Assembly: GCA_023252195.1 (NCBI GenBank)
Contig: JAHEXI010000013.1
Span: 1-64,000 of the forward strand
Length of the DNA stretch: 64,000 nt
Direction: 5' to 3'
Source of the DNA: Pseudonocardiales bacterium
GTDB lineage: Bacteria; Actinomycetota; Actinomycetes; Mycobacteriales; Pseudonocardiaceae
Shown here: one piece after another, positions 17,766 through 26,229 of the stretch
Layout of the letters: each line of letters opens with the position of its first letter
How positions within the stretch are numbered: position 1 is the stretch's first letter
The notes under the pieces: model-generated
What the model was told of the DNA's origin: nothing
Database searches by the model: none
What the model saw: only the letters and a program-made list of their open reading frames with translations
Program-made: the position numbers and the translations under genes

Positions 17766-18920
17766 ATGGTGGGTAACGTGGAGTTCGAGCTTGAACGGGA
17801 TGCGTTCGCCGAGGCCATCGCGTGGACGGCGAAGGGTTTACCAGCCCGTCCGGTCGTCCCCGTGACCGCTGGAGTGGTCCTTGAGGTGACCGACGGCGCG
17901 ATGATCGTCTCCGGTTTCGACTTCGAGGTGCTCAACCGCATCGAGGTGCCTGTCACCGACAAGGCTGCTGGCCGGGTGCTGGTGTCCGGCCGGCTGCTCG
18001 CCGAGATCGCCCGCGCACTGCCGCCTAAGGATGTACGGGTGGTGGTCGAGGGAAACCGGCTGGTGGTGCGCTGCGGTTCGGTCCGGTTCAACCTGCCGCT
18101 GTTGCACATCGAGGACTACCCCGCGGTGCCGGTACTGCCGGCCACCTCGGGAAAGGTCCGTGGTGACGTCTTCGCCACCGCCGTCGCGCAGGTCACCGCG
18201 GCAGCCAGCCGTGACGAGACGCTGCCCATGCTCACCGGGGTGCGCATGGAGATCGGCCCCGAGGCGCTCATCCTGGCCGCCACCGACCGGTACCGCCTCG
18301 CTGAGCGGCACATCCCGTGGACGCCGACCGGCACGGTGCCGAGCACCTCGCTCATCGTTCCGGCCAAGACGCTCGCTGATGTCGCCAAGTCGCTCGGTTC
18401 GGCCAGCGAGGTGGTGCTGTCGATGGGCGACGCCGACGACGCGGGGTTCCTGGGCTTCTCCGCTGGTGGCCGCCAAACGCTGACCCGGTTGCTCGACGGC
18501 GAGTTCGTCAAGTTCGCTTCGCTGTGGCCCACCGCGGTCACCACCACGGTAGAGGTGCAGGTCAGCGAGTTCGTCGCGGCGTTGAAGCGGGTGGCGCTGG
18601 TGGCCCAGCGCTTCGCTCCGGTCCGGCTGGCGTTCTCCGAGGACACCGTGCAGCTGTCCGCGGAGGCCGAGGACGAGTCCAGCGCCGAGGAGGAACTCGA
18701 GGTCGGCGTCACCGGTGAACCGTTGACCATCGGGTTCAACGCCGGGTACCTGCTCGACGGCCTGGCCGCGGTGACGACGCCGCGGGCGACGTTGTCGTTC
18801 ACCGAGCCGAGCAAACCGACCGTCATCACGCCGGTCACCGGCCTCGGCGCCGACGACCCGGATGACGCCCGGGACGGCTCCTACCGCTATCTCGTCATGT
18901 CGATGCGGCTGCGGGGCTAG
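17766..18920 (+). CDS. DNA polymerase III beta clamp homologue
   Basis: A 384-residue sliding-clamp-like protein with the three-domain DnaN layout: residues about 1-125, 126-250 and 251-384, including DETLPMLTGVRM at the start of domain 2 and ATDRYRLAERHIPW. The C-terminus YRYLVMSMRLRG corresponds to the clamp's MPVRL-type end. The replication-origin copy of dnaN normally sits beside dnaA and recF, which are absent here, so this is probably a second clamp gene of the kind found in some actinobacteria. Its client polymerase is unknown. Confidence 0.88.
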   Translation: MVGNVEFELERDAFAEAIAWTAKGLPARPVVPVTAGVVLEVTDGAMIVSGFDFEVLNRIEVPVTDKAAGRVLVSGRLLAEIARALPPKDVRVVVEGNRLVVRCGSVRFNLPLLHIEDYPAVPVLPATSGKVRGDVFATAVAQVTAAASRDETLPMLTGVRMEIGPEALILAATDRYRLAERHIPWTPTGTVPSTSLIVPAKTLADVAKSLGSASEVVLSMGDADDAGFLGFSAGGRQTLTRLLDGEFVKFASLWPTAVTTTVEVQVSEFVAALKRVALVAQRFAPVRLAFSEDTVQLSAEAEDESSAEEELEVGVTGEPLTIGFNAGYLLDGLAAVTTPRATLSFTEPSKPTVITPVTGLGADDPDDARDGSYRYLVMSMRLRG

Positions 18921-18929
18921 TAACGGGGG

Positions 18930-19607
18930 CTAATGGCCGCGGCTGATAGCGGCGTGCACGTCTTTCACGGCACAGCCGGACAGCGCCTGCGGGACCGGCA
19001 GTCGGGCTAGGCGCAACGCGCTGTAGGACTTCACACCGAGCACCACAGTGGCGAGGACCGTCGCCGCCAGCGTCGATCCGGTCAGCAGCCACACCAGCAG
19101 CACCGCGCCGGTGTTGGTGGCCTTCGCCGGCGCGGACCAGTTCAGCCGGTGCACGGTGGCGTCGACCAGGCCGAAGTAGTTCGGCGAGAGCAACGACCAA
19201 CGGGCGAACGCCAGCGTGAGGTAGGCGTCGATCACCACGAACTGTCCCAGAAACACCGCAGCGGGCACTGCGGCGGTGGGATGCGTGCCCACGTAGGTGA
19301 CCACCACCAGACACACGCTCAACCGGTCGGCGAGTATGTCGAGCACTGCCCCGGTGCGGGTCTCGCGGTGGGTCACGCGGGCCAGCAGCCCGTCGGCGAT
19401 ATCCCCGACCCAGTAGCACAACAGGGCCGCGAGCAGCCAGCCGTCGCTGCCGGTGGTCACTGCCACTGCCCAGGCGACCACCGTCGCGATGGTGCGGACG
19501 GCTGTCACGACGTTGGGCCAGGTGCCCCACTGCTCAGTGAACGCGGCGGTGCAGCCGCGGTGCCCGCAGCGCAGCGCCCCAGAATTTCCTGCGGCGCTGC
19601 CGCTCAC
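18930..19607 (-). CDS. CDP-alcohol phosphatidyltransferase family membrane protein
   Basis: A 225-residue integral membrane enzyme. The CDP-alcohol phosphotransferase signature appears as GDIADGLLARVTHRETRTG followed by LDILADRLS, with the conserved aspartates. Several hydrophobic helices surround it, preceded by WGTWPNVVTAVR. It would transfer an alcohol head group to CDP-diacylglycerol, but the head group cannot be told. I start it at the GTG overlapping the stop of the upstream BRCT-like gene. A longer open frame upstream is just read-through of the opposite coding pattern. Confidence 0.82.
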   Translation of the reverse strand: MSGSAAGNSGALRCGHRGCTAAFTEQWGTWPNVVTAVRTIATVVAWAVAVTTGSDGWLLAALLCYWVGDIADGLLARVTHRETRTGAVLDILADRLSVCLVVVTYVGTHPTAAVPAAVFLGQFVVIDAYLTLAFARWSLLSPNYFGLVDATVHRLNWSAPAKATNTGAVLLVWLLTGSTLAATVLATVVLGVKSYSALRLARLPVPQALSGCAVKDVHAAISRGH

Positions 19608-19930
19608 CCCACGGATCGGCGGAACAACCGAGGTCGCCGCGCGATGGCCGGTGCCGGCTGGATCGAGTTGGTCCGACTTCGCCAACCAGCGAACTGCACG
19701 CTTGCCTGGGCCGGTTCCAGCACCGGGATACCGAGCGTGTTCGCAGCGCGCACGGTGGGGTGATCCGCCGGAATCGACGGATCGGCGACGACGACGGTGA
19801 CCGCAGGGGTAAGCCGGCTGCGGGTCACCGCTCCGTGCGCCTCCATCAACCGACGCAGTGCTCCGAGATCGGCAGAACTGCCGACGTACAGCACATGCAG
19901 CGGGTCCTCGGTGGCCGCGTGACTGCCCAC
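19604..19930 (-). CDS. BRCT-like domain protein
   Basis: A 108-residue soluble protein with GTG start and a GGAGAC ribosome binding site. The segments HVLYVGSSADLGALRRLMEA, VTVVVADPSIPADHPTVRAA and LGIPVLEP follow the fold pattern of a BRCT domain, where a glycine-rich first strand is followed by a helix and a final aspartate/valine-rich strand. The last 30 residues look unstructured. It is coupled by a GTGA overlap to a phosphatidyltransferase gene, an unexpected partner. Confidence 0.55.
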   Translation of the reverse strand: MGSHAATEDPLHVLYVGSSADLGALRRLMEAHGAVTRSRLTPAVTVVVADPSIPADHPTVRAANTLGIPVLEPAQASVQFAGWRSRTNSIQPAPAIARRPRLFRRSVG

Positions 19931-20018
19931 CGCCGTCTCCAGTCTCCCGACAGGTACTCCTTACGCTTGCCGGCGCACGGTACACCCCGTACCTAACGAA
20001 ACCCACCCGCCACGCAGG

Positions 20019-21344
20019 TTACAGCCCGGTGACCCTGGACACTCTCGAGCGCAACGCGGCATGTGCTGCCGCGCGATCGACCCGGGTCGGCGCACCGCTG
20101 TGCAGCACCCGCTCCCCGGCCACCCAGACATCGCGGACCGCTCGAGCTCCGGCCGCCCACACCAGATTGGCCAGCAACTGACCGTCCGGGACGTCGAGCC
20201 CGGCCGCGAACGCCGGGTCGTCAGCTCCGATGTGCACCAGATCGGCCCACGCCCCCGGGCGCAGCGTGCCCAGATCATCGCGCCCGATCGCGGCCGCACC
20301 GCCCCGGGTAGCCATCAGCAGTGCCTGCGCGGCGGTCAGCGCGGCGGCGTCACCGGTGGACAACCGGGCCAGCCGGGCGGCCAGCCTGACGTCGTCCCAC
20401 AGGTCGAGGTCGTCGTGCGAGGCGGGGCCATCGGTGCCCAAACCGACCGCGACTCCTGCGGCGCGCAGGTCGACCAGCCGCGCGATGCCAGAAGCGAGCT
20501 TGCTGTTCGAGCCGGGGCAGTGCGCCACCCCGGCTCGGTGCCGGGCGAGTACCGCGATGTCGGTGTCGGACAGCTGCACGGCATGCGCCGCGAGCACCCG
20601 CGCACCATCACCCAGCACACCTAGATGTTCCAGCAGCAGCGGCACTGATCCGTGCTGCTTGCGGATCGCGGCGTCCTCGCCGGTCGTCTCAGCAACGTGG
20701 ATGTGCAGCAGAGCCCCGCGCTCCCGGGCAGCAGCGCCAGCCGCCGCTAAAGCCTCGGCGGGCAGCGTGTAGGCAGCGTGCGGGCCGTATCCCAGTTCGA
20801 TGCGTTCGCCGGGGCCGAAGCGGATCCCGTCGGCGTCGATCCAGCGGCTGATGCCGTCGAGCATCTGCTGCCAGGTGCCCAGCCGGTCCCAGCCCGGCGC
20901 CGCGATGATGCCCGGTGTCACCACCGCGCGGCTGCCCGCGGCCAGCACCGCCTCGACCACCGCCTCGTTGTAGAAATACATCTCCACGCTGGTCGTGATC
21001 CCGGCGCCGAGCATCTCCAGGGCGCCGACGAGCATGCCGACCCGGACGTCCTCAGGGTCAACCCGGGCCTCGGCGGGCCAGATCACCTCGGTCAGCCATC
21101 GCATCAGCGGCAGATCCCCGCCGAGGCCGCGCAGTGCGGTCATCGCGGTGTGCGCATGCGTGTTGATCAGACCGGGCGCCAGGATGCCGGTCAGCGCTAG
21201 CTCGGGCCCGGGTGCGGGCGGCGCCGCTGCCGCCGGTCCGACGTAGCCGATCCGGCCGTTGGCGTCGACGTCCACCACCGCGTCGTGCAGCACCGTGCAT
21301 GGCTCGTCGCAGGGCAGCACAACCGGTGCGGTTAACCGCATCAT
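20019..21344 (-). CDS. Amidohydrolase, MTA/SAH-deaminase-like
   Basis: A 441-residue metal-dependent deaminase of the amidohydrolase superfamily. It shows all metal-site motifs in order: HAHT in INTHAHTAM, HIHVAET, LAAHAV, and the aspartate in GTDGPASHDDLDL. The overall pattern fits 5'-methylthioadenosine/S-adenosylhomocysteine deaminases or related chlorohydrolases, so an aminopurine nucleoside is the likely substrate. It overlaps the NYN gene by four bases (ATGA). Confidence 0.85.
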   Translation of the reverse strand: MMRLTAPVVLPCDEPCTVLHDAVVDVDANGRIGYVGPAAAAPPAPGPELALTGILAPGLINTHAHTAMTALRGLGGDLPLMRWLTEVIWPAEARVDPEDVRVGMLVGALEMLGAGITTSVEMYFYNEAVVEAVLAAGSRAVVTPGIIAAPGWDRLGTWQQMLDGISRWIDADGIRFGPGERIELGYGPHAAYTLPAEALAAAGAAARERGALLHIHVAETTGEDAAIRKQHGSVPLLLEHLGVLGDGARVLAAHAVQLSDTDIAVLARHRAGVAHCPGSNSKLASGIARLVDLRAAGVAVGLGTDGPASHDDLDLWDDVRLAARLARLSTGDAAALTAAQALLMATRGGAAAIGRDDLGTLRPGAWADLVHIGADDPAFAAGLDVPDGQLLANLVWAAGARAVRDVWVAGERVLHSGAPTRVDRAAAHAALRSRVSRVTGL

Positions 21345-21976
21345 AAGACCGGTTCGACGATGCTGTGGCGCAGCAATGCGGACAGCGGCCGCAGCGGCGG
21401 AAGCCAGGCGCCCTCAGCGGGCAGCGTCTCCAAGGTGATCCGGGGCAGCGGTTGCAGGAACAGCTCTGGGATGTCCTCCAGATCCTCAAAGCCCAGCACC
21501 AGCGAGTTGACCGCGAATGAGGCGTGCTCCCGGAACCCGAGCACGGTCACCCGCACGCCCTGGGCGACGAGATCTTCCAGCGGTTCCCGGAAGGCTCGGC
21601 TATCCCCGGAGGCGACCAGCAGCTGCCGGAGCACGCCTTGTTCGTGGCGGGCCCGGATGTGCGCCAGCATGTCTTCGTCGATGTCCGATTCGTCGATCTT
21701 GGGCTTGGCGAAGACCGCGAACCCGGTGTTGCGCAGCGCCTCCACCCAGGGTCGGACGAAGTCGGTGCTGCCCGATGCGACGTTGGTGAACACGGTGGCC
21801 TCGGGCTCGGTGTCGGTCCCGGCTTGGGAGATCAGCCAGCGACCCAGCGCGTCGAATCTCGGCCGGGATGCCGAGCTGGGGCGTCCACCGAGGATCGAAC
21901 CCAGGCTCATGTCGATATTGGGCGCATCCCAGACGAGTAGTGACACGGGGACGGTCGGGGCGGGCGCCGGGTTCAT
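21341..21976 (-). CDS. NYN-domain (PIN-like) protein
   Basis: A 211-residue protein with an N-terminal NYN/PIN-type nuclease fold. The first conserved acid is in LLVWDAPNIDMSLGSIL, a second cluster is DESDIDEDML, and SGDSRAFREPLEDLVAQGV is the SGDxDF-like strand/loop. The family is related to nucleases acting on RNA. The same gene lies next to trmB in mycobacteria, supporting a conserved housekeeping role. The ATG at 21976 gives the natural length, and a longer upstream frame overlaps trmB and is not needed. Confidence 0.85.
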   Translation of the reverse strand: MNPAPAPTVPVSLLVWDAPNIDMSLGSILGGRPSSASRPRFDALGRWLISQAGTDTEPEATVFTNVASGSTDFVRPWVEALRNTGFAVFAKPKIDESDIDEDMLAHIRARHEQGVLRQLLVASGDSRAFREPLEDLVAQGVRVTVLGFREHASFAVNSLVLGFEDLEDIPELFLQPLPRITLETLPAEGAWLPPLRPLSALLRHSIVEPVL

Positions 21977-21992
21977 AGTGACCGATCCTGCC

Positions 21993-22658
21993 TTATAAGC
22001 GCGCGAAGAGTAGATCCCGCACCACGCGGCCCTCGTCGCGGGCGCGTTGCTCGAACTTGGTGACCGGCCGCCACGCCGGCCGCGCGGCGAACCCGTGCAA
22101 CGCGGTGTTGCGCAGACCCGGCTCGGCGACGCAGGCCGCGAGCATCTCCTGGGCGTAGGGCTCCCAATCGGTGGCCAGATGCAGCGTGGCGCCAACGGCC
22201 AGCCGGGACGTCACCAGGGCGACCAACTCAGGTCGCACCAACCGGCGCTTGTGGTGGCGTCGCTTGGGCCACGGGTCGGGGAAGTAGATCCGGACTGCGT
22301 GCAGGCTGCTCGCCGCAAGGTGCTCGTGCAGGACCGTGTAGGCGTCGCCGCGGAGCAGTCGCAGGTTGCTGATCTCGGCCTGCTCGATGCGCAGCAGCAG
22401 CTGGGCCAGTCCAGGCTGGTAGATCTCGACGGCGAGATGGTCGACGTCGGGTGCTTCGAGGGCCATCGCCGCCGTCGACTCACCCATCCCCGAGCCGATT
22501 TCCAGCACGACCGGCGCGGTGCGCCCGAACCAGCCGGCGGCATCCAGCGGCCCGTCGGGCAGATCCGCGACGTTTGCACCCCACCGGTCCCAGCAGCGGT
22601 CCCAGGCCCGTTGCTGCCCGATAGTCATCCGGGCTCGCTGCGGGTAGATCGTCTGCAC
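21993..22658 (-). CDS. trmB: tRNA (guanine-N7)-methyltransferase
   Basis: A 221-residue SAM-dependent enzyme making m7G46 in tRNA. Visible motifs are the SAM-binding LEIGSGMGESTAAMA, the acidic AVEIYQPG, and the TrmB signature YFPDPWPKRRHHKRRLV. I chose the GTG at 22658 because the conserved N-terminal segment QTIYPQRARMTIGQQRAWDR would be lost by starting at the internal ATG. It ends 16 bp before the NYN gene, so it is likely an operon with it. Confidence 0.92.
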   Translation of the reverse strand: MQTIYPQRARMTIGQQRAWDRCWDRWGANVADLPDGPLDAAGWFGRTAPVVLEIGSGMGESTAAMALEAPDVDHLAVEIYQPGLAQLLLRIEQAEISNLRLLRGDAYTVLHEHLAASSLHAVRIYFPDPWPKRRHHKRRLVRPELVALVTSRLAVGATLHLATDWEPYAQEMLAACVAEPGLRNTALHGFAARPAWRPVTKFEQRARDEGRVVRDLLFARL

Positions 22659-22709
22659 CTGCCAAGCCTGCCCTGCCCGGTGTTGCGGCGCGCGGGCAGG
22701 ATGGTCGGC

Positions 22710-23006
22710 GTGAACACACTGAAGGAGTGGGTGGATCTGGTGTGCCGCGAGTTGGACATCACCGACGCCGTGTCGCCGACCGCGATGCAGTCGCGGGTGC
22801 TGGACATGTCGCGGGACGTCGCGCACGGTGTCGCGCGGCCGGCTGCTCCGCTCACCGCCTATTTGCTTGGTCTGGCCGCCGGTCGCAGTAGCGACCCGGA
22901 GGCTAGTTCTGCGGAGCTCACCCAGCGCGTGTGTCAGCTGGCCCAACGTTGGGCCCAAGAACACGGCACGGGATCGTCCACGGAATCTGGATCGTCCGCC
23001 ATATAA
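22710..23006 (+). CDS. DUF6457-like small protein
   Basis: A 98-residue protein divergent from trmB. It begins VNTLKEWVDLVCRELDI and contains RDVAHGVARPAAPLTAYLLGLAAG, the pattern of DUF6457 proteins. These are often near molybdopterin genes, but none is visible here. It is predicted to be helical and soluble. The ATG nine bases upstream is an alternative start. Confidence 0.75.
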   Translation: MNTLKEWVDLVCRELDITDAVSPTAMQSRVLDMSRDVAHGVARPAAPLTAYLLGLAAGRSSDPEASSAELTQRVCQLAQRWAQEHGTGSSTESGSSAI

Positions 23007-23252
23007 CGGTTAGGGCCCGGATCGTCCCCGAATGACGACCCGGGCCATCCCGTGGTGCCCGCTCGCGCACCCCCCGTGTGCGGGCCTCGGGCGTTCATCG
23101 CTTGGCTGGGCGTTCCGGCGTGGCGTCCAGGTTGTGCGACCAACAATCCATACGGTGCCGCACCGCGCTGGCCGGCACACGAGGGTTATCCCCTACCGAG
23201 ACCCTGGGTCCAGCACCCTGAGATCCCCGAGAAGCCGCCGCCTCTCGAGCAC

Positions 23253-23678
23253 TTGGAGGAGAACCTGATTCCCGGAACTTCCAGCAACCCCGTGCTGTTG
23301 TTCGACGGAACCTGTGCCATGTGCTCCCGACTTGTGCGCTGGATCATTGAGCACGAGTCCGATCACGATCTGCGCTTTGCCAGCCTGCGCAGTGATGCCG
23401 CGTTGCTAGCGCTACGCAGCTGCGGAGTCTCGGACATCGATTCCGAGACGATGTATCTGATCGAAGATGGACGCCTCCACACTCGATCCGACGCTGTGGC
23501 GTGCTCAGCGCGACACCTTCGGTGGCCATGGCGGGCTCTCGCTGCTACCGCCCTGGTACCCCGAGCTGTGCGGGATGCGGTGTATCGGTTCGTGGCCCGC
23601 AACCGGTATCGCTGGTTCGGCACGCGGACGGAATGCGCGATCCCCGTCCCTCCGTCTCGACAGCGGTTCCTCGATTAG
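23253..23678 (+). CDS. DCC-family thiol-disulfide oxidoreductase-like protein
   Basis: The diagnostic segment is LLFDGTCAMCSRLVRW, a thioredoxin-like CxxC site of the DCC (DUF393) family. The typical C-terminal FVARNRYRWFGTR and a final cysteine follow. Partner and substrate are unknown. The start is unclear: the frame is open from 23052, but homology-like sequence starts near 23290. I use the TTG at 23253, directly before a GGAGGAG sequence. Other options are an unusual codon just after it or the GTG at 23290. Confidence 0.75.
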   Translation: MEENLIPGTSSNPVLLFDGTCAMCSRLVRWIIEHESDHDLRFASLRSDAALLALRSCGVSDIDSETMYLIEDGRLHTRSDAVACSARHLRWPWRALAATALVPRAVRDAVYRFVARNRYRWFGTRTECAIPVPPSRQRFLD

Positions 23679-23749
23679 CGGAAAGCAACGGTCGTCGCCA
23701 CACAGGTCACATGCGCCCCAGCGAGGAGGTGTGTGGAAATTTTGCGTCG

Positions 23750-23794
23750 GTGCCGCAGGCGGCAACTTTGTGGGAAAGTTGCCGCCTGCGGCAC
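23750..23794 (+). terminator. Long perfect hairpin after the DCC gene
   Basis: Perfect 20-base arms GTGCCGCAGGCGGCAACTTT (23750-23769) and their inverse (23775-23794) with a 5-base loop GTGGG. There is no T-run. It is one of a series of long stem-loops at gene ends in this window. Confidence 0.7.
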
Positions 23795-23962
23795 CTACGC
23801 GCGCTGCGACACTGATTCTTTAAACGACACGGACAGTGACGGCGCCCGCTTGTCAACCCTCCTACCGTTTCGCTGGGGATAACTGCGCTCGCTGTGGATA
23901 GCCGCACCGCCAAGGGGGCCGAATCGGACCGTCTGTCGGCACCGTCGGGCATCGTGGCCGGC

Positions 23963-24700
23963 ATGGCACGCCGAATCCAGGACCGCACCTATCGCAGCGC
24001 AGCAGAGCTGATGAGAGCCATCCGCGACGAGCACGTTCTGACGCAGGACGAGCTTGCCGGGCGCACCGGTCTGAGCAGATATCAGCTGTGTCGCTGGGAG
24101 AAAGGCGCCCGCGAGCCGACTTTGGCAATGGTGCGGAGGTTACTGGGCGGGTTCGGTTTGGCGGTCACCTTCGGGTTGGAGCCGAGTACCGCTGCTCTTG
24201 ACCAGCGGCTGGAAACCGGCGCGGACGCGATAGGGCTGGACGCGTGGCTGCTGGCGAACCGGGTGGTGTGGCCCGCGCTGCTGGCCGGAGTACCGATGGT
24301 CGTCGGCGGGGAGTTCGCGGCGGGTCTGCAGGGTGTCCCGATCGAGGAGCCCGAAATGGTGCTCCATCTGAGGCTGACCGATCTCAACGCATTTCACCAG
24401 GTGGTGCGGACCGCGCGGTGCTCGCTGGGGGTCCTCGGGGCATCCCTTGATCCGCTGAAGCCTGAAGAGATCACGGTCGGTAGCGACCTGGCGGTGGTGG
24501 CGATGGTCGGCACCATCCGGGTCCTGCTGGTCGATGAGCTGCCGGTAGCGAAAGTGATCAGTGTCGAGCGCCAGTTCGTCGGGGACAAGACCCCGATCGA
24601 CGTGCCGGTTGTTCCGCTGGCGGCGTTGTGGGAGTCCGGGATGCTCGGGACGGCCGCGGTGGCGCTGGCGCAGCGGCTACTGCAACGGGCGACGGGTTAG
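23963..24700 (+). CDS. XRE-type HTH protein with unassigned C-terminal domain
   Basis: A protein of about 245 residues. An XRE helix-turn-helix spans residues about 20-65 with TQDELAGRTGLSRYQLCRWE. The C-terminal 160 residues (LDAWLLANRVVWPALL, EITVGSDLAVVAMVG, VSVERQFVGDKTPIDVPVVP) look like a globular alpha/beta domain, loosely reminiscent of HTH-fused nucleotidyltransferase-like antitoxin domains. That is only an impression. The start could instead be the GTG at 23894. It precedes tldD by 11 bp, with no obvious functional tie. Confidence 0.65.
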   Translation: MARRIQDRTYRSAAELMRAIRDEHVLTQDELAGRTGLSRYQLCRWEKGAREPTLAMVRRLLGGFGLAVTFGLEPSTAALDQRLETGADAIGLDAWLLANRVVWPALLAGVPMVVGGEFAAGLQGVPIEEPEMVLHLRLTDLNAFHQVVRTARCSLGVLGASLDPLKPEEITVGSDLAVVAMVGTIRVLLVDELPVAKVISVERQFVGDKTPIDVPVVPLAALWESGMLGTAAVALAQRLLQRATG

Positions 24701-24711
24701 GGTCAGTCATT

Positions 24712-26229
24712 GTGAGTACCGGCGTGATCGATCCCGATTTCCTTGCCCTGCCGTTGCGGGCGGTGGCCGATGCCGCGCTCGGGCGGGCGCGTGAGCTGGG
24801 CGCCGAGCACGCTGATGTCCGCATCGAGCGGACCAGCCAGCAGCTGATCCGGCTGCGCGACGGAACCGTCGCGACAGCGCAGGACTCGACCAGCATGGGG
24901 CTGGCCGTCCGGGTGATCGTCGAAGGCACCTGGGGTTTCGCCTCGCACCTCGAGCTGACCCCGCAGTCCGCCGCCGCCACTACGGAGCGGGCCATCGAGG
25001 TGGCTCGCACGCTGCGTCCGCTCAATGCGGAGCGGGTGGAGTTGGCGGCGGAGCCGGTATACCCCGACATGGTGTGGGTCGGCGACTACGAGATCGACCC
25101 ATTCACGGTGCCGCTGGGCGAGAAGGTCGCGTTGCTGTCGGAGTGGTCGAGCCGGTTGCTCGCCGCGGACGGAGTCGAGCACACCGATGTGACCTTCCGG
25201 GCGGTGAAGGAGACCAAGTTCTACGCCGACTCCGCCGGTACCAGCACCACCCAGCAACGGGTCCGGATGCACCCGGCGCTCACCGCGGTCACCGTGGACC
25301 GGGCATCCGGCTCGTTCGAAAGCATGCGGACCTGCGCGCCGCCCACCGCCCGGGGCTGGGAGTACCTGGCCGACAACACCCACTGGGACTGGGACGGTGA
25401 GCTCGCGCAGATCCCGGAGTGGCTGGCGGAGAAGGTCAAGGCGGCCAGCGTCCAGGCCGGCCGGTACGACTTGGTGATCGACCCGACCAACCTGTGGTTG
25501 ACGATCCACGAGTCGGTGGGTCACGCCACCGAGTACGACCGGGCGATCGGTTACGAGGCTGCCTACGCCGGCTCCTCCTTCGCGACCCCGGACAAGCTCG
25601 GCACACTGCGTTACGGCTCGCCGATCATGCACGTCACCGGGGACCGCACCCAGACGCACGGTCTCGCGACCATCGGCTACGACGACGACGGCGTCGCCAC
25701 CTCACGTTGGGATCTGGTGGCCGGTGGCACGCTGGTCGGGTATCAGACCGATCGTGTCTTCGCCCGCCGGCTGGGGCTGGAACGCTCGGCGGCCTGCGCC
25801 TACGCCGACTCGCCACACCACGTGCCCATCCAGCGAATGGCCAACGTGTCGCTGCAACCCGATCCCGATACCGACACCGCGACCGCGGAGCTGATCTCCG
25901 GGGTGCAGCGCGGCATCTACATCGTCGGCGACCGCTCCTGGTCGATCGACATGCAGCGGTACAACTTCCAGTTCACCGGCCAGCGGTTCTACCGCATCGA
26001 GGGCGGCGTCCTGGCAGGGCAGCTGCGCGACGTGGCCTACCAGGCCACTACCACCGATTTCTGGGGTGCGATGGAGGCCGTCGGCGGCCCGTCGACGTGG
26101 TCGCTCGGCGGAGCGCTGAACTGCGGCAAGGCCCAACCCGGTCAGGTCGCGGCGGTCAGCCACGGATGCCCGTCGGCGCTGTTCCGCGGCATCAATGTGC
26201 TCAATTCCCGCGAGGAGGCCGGCCAGTGA
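24712..26229 (+). CDS. tldD: TldD family metalloprotease subunit
   Basis: A 505-residue protein, the catalytic half of the TldD/TldE protease, which in other bacteria processes small peptides such as microcin B17 precursors and the antitoxin CcdA. The metal-binding HExxxH motif is visible in TIHESVGHATEYD near residue 265. GTG start. The last codons overlap the tldE start by four bases. Confidence 0.92.
   Translation: MSTGVIDPDFLALPLRAVADAALGRARELGAEHADVRIERTSQQLIRLRDGTVATAQDSTSMGLAVRVIVEGTWGFASHLELTPQSAAATTERAIEVARTLRPLNAERVELAAEPVYPDMVWVGDYEIDPFTVPLGEKVALLSEWSSRLLAADGVEHTDVTFRAVKETKFYADSAGTSTTQQRVRMHPALTAVTVDRASGSFESMRTCAPPTARGWEYLADNTHWDWDGELAQIPEWLAEKVKAASVQAGRYDLVIDPTNLWLTIHESVGHATEYDRAIGYEAAYAGSSFATPDKLGTLRYGSPIMHVTGDRTQTHGLATIGYDDDGVATSRWDLVAGGTLVGYQTDRVFARRLGLERSAACAYADSPHHVPIQRMANVSLQPDPDTDTATAELISGVQRGIYIVGDRSWSIDMQRYNFQFTGQRFYRIEGGVLAGQLRDVAYQATTTDFWGAMEAVGGPSTWSLGGALNCGKAQPGQVAAVSHGCPSALFRGINVLNSREEAGQ

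Noticed and set aside
18930-20006. A 358-residue version of the phosphatidyltransferase
   Set aside because: The upstream 130 residues are Arg/Gly-rich nonsense that overlaps the better-coded BRCT-like frame; the GTG at 19607 gives the natural start.
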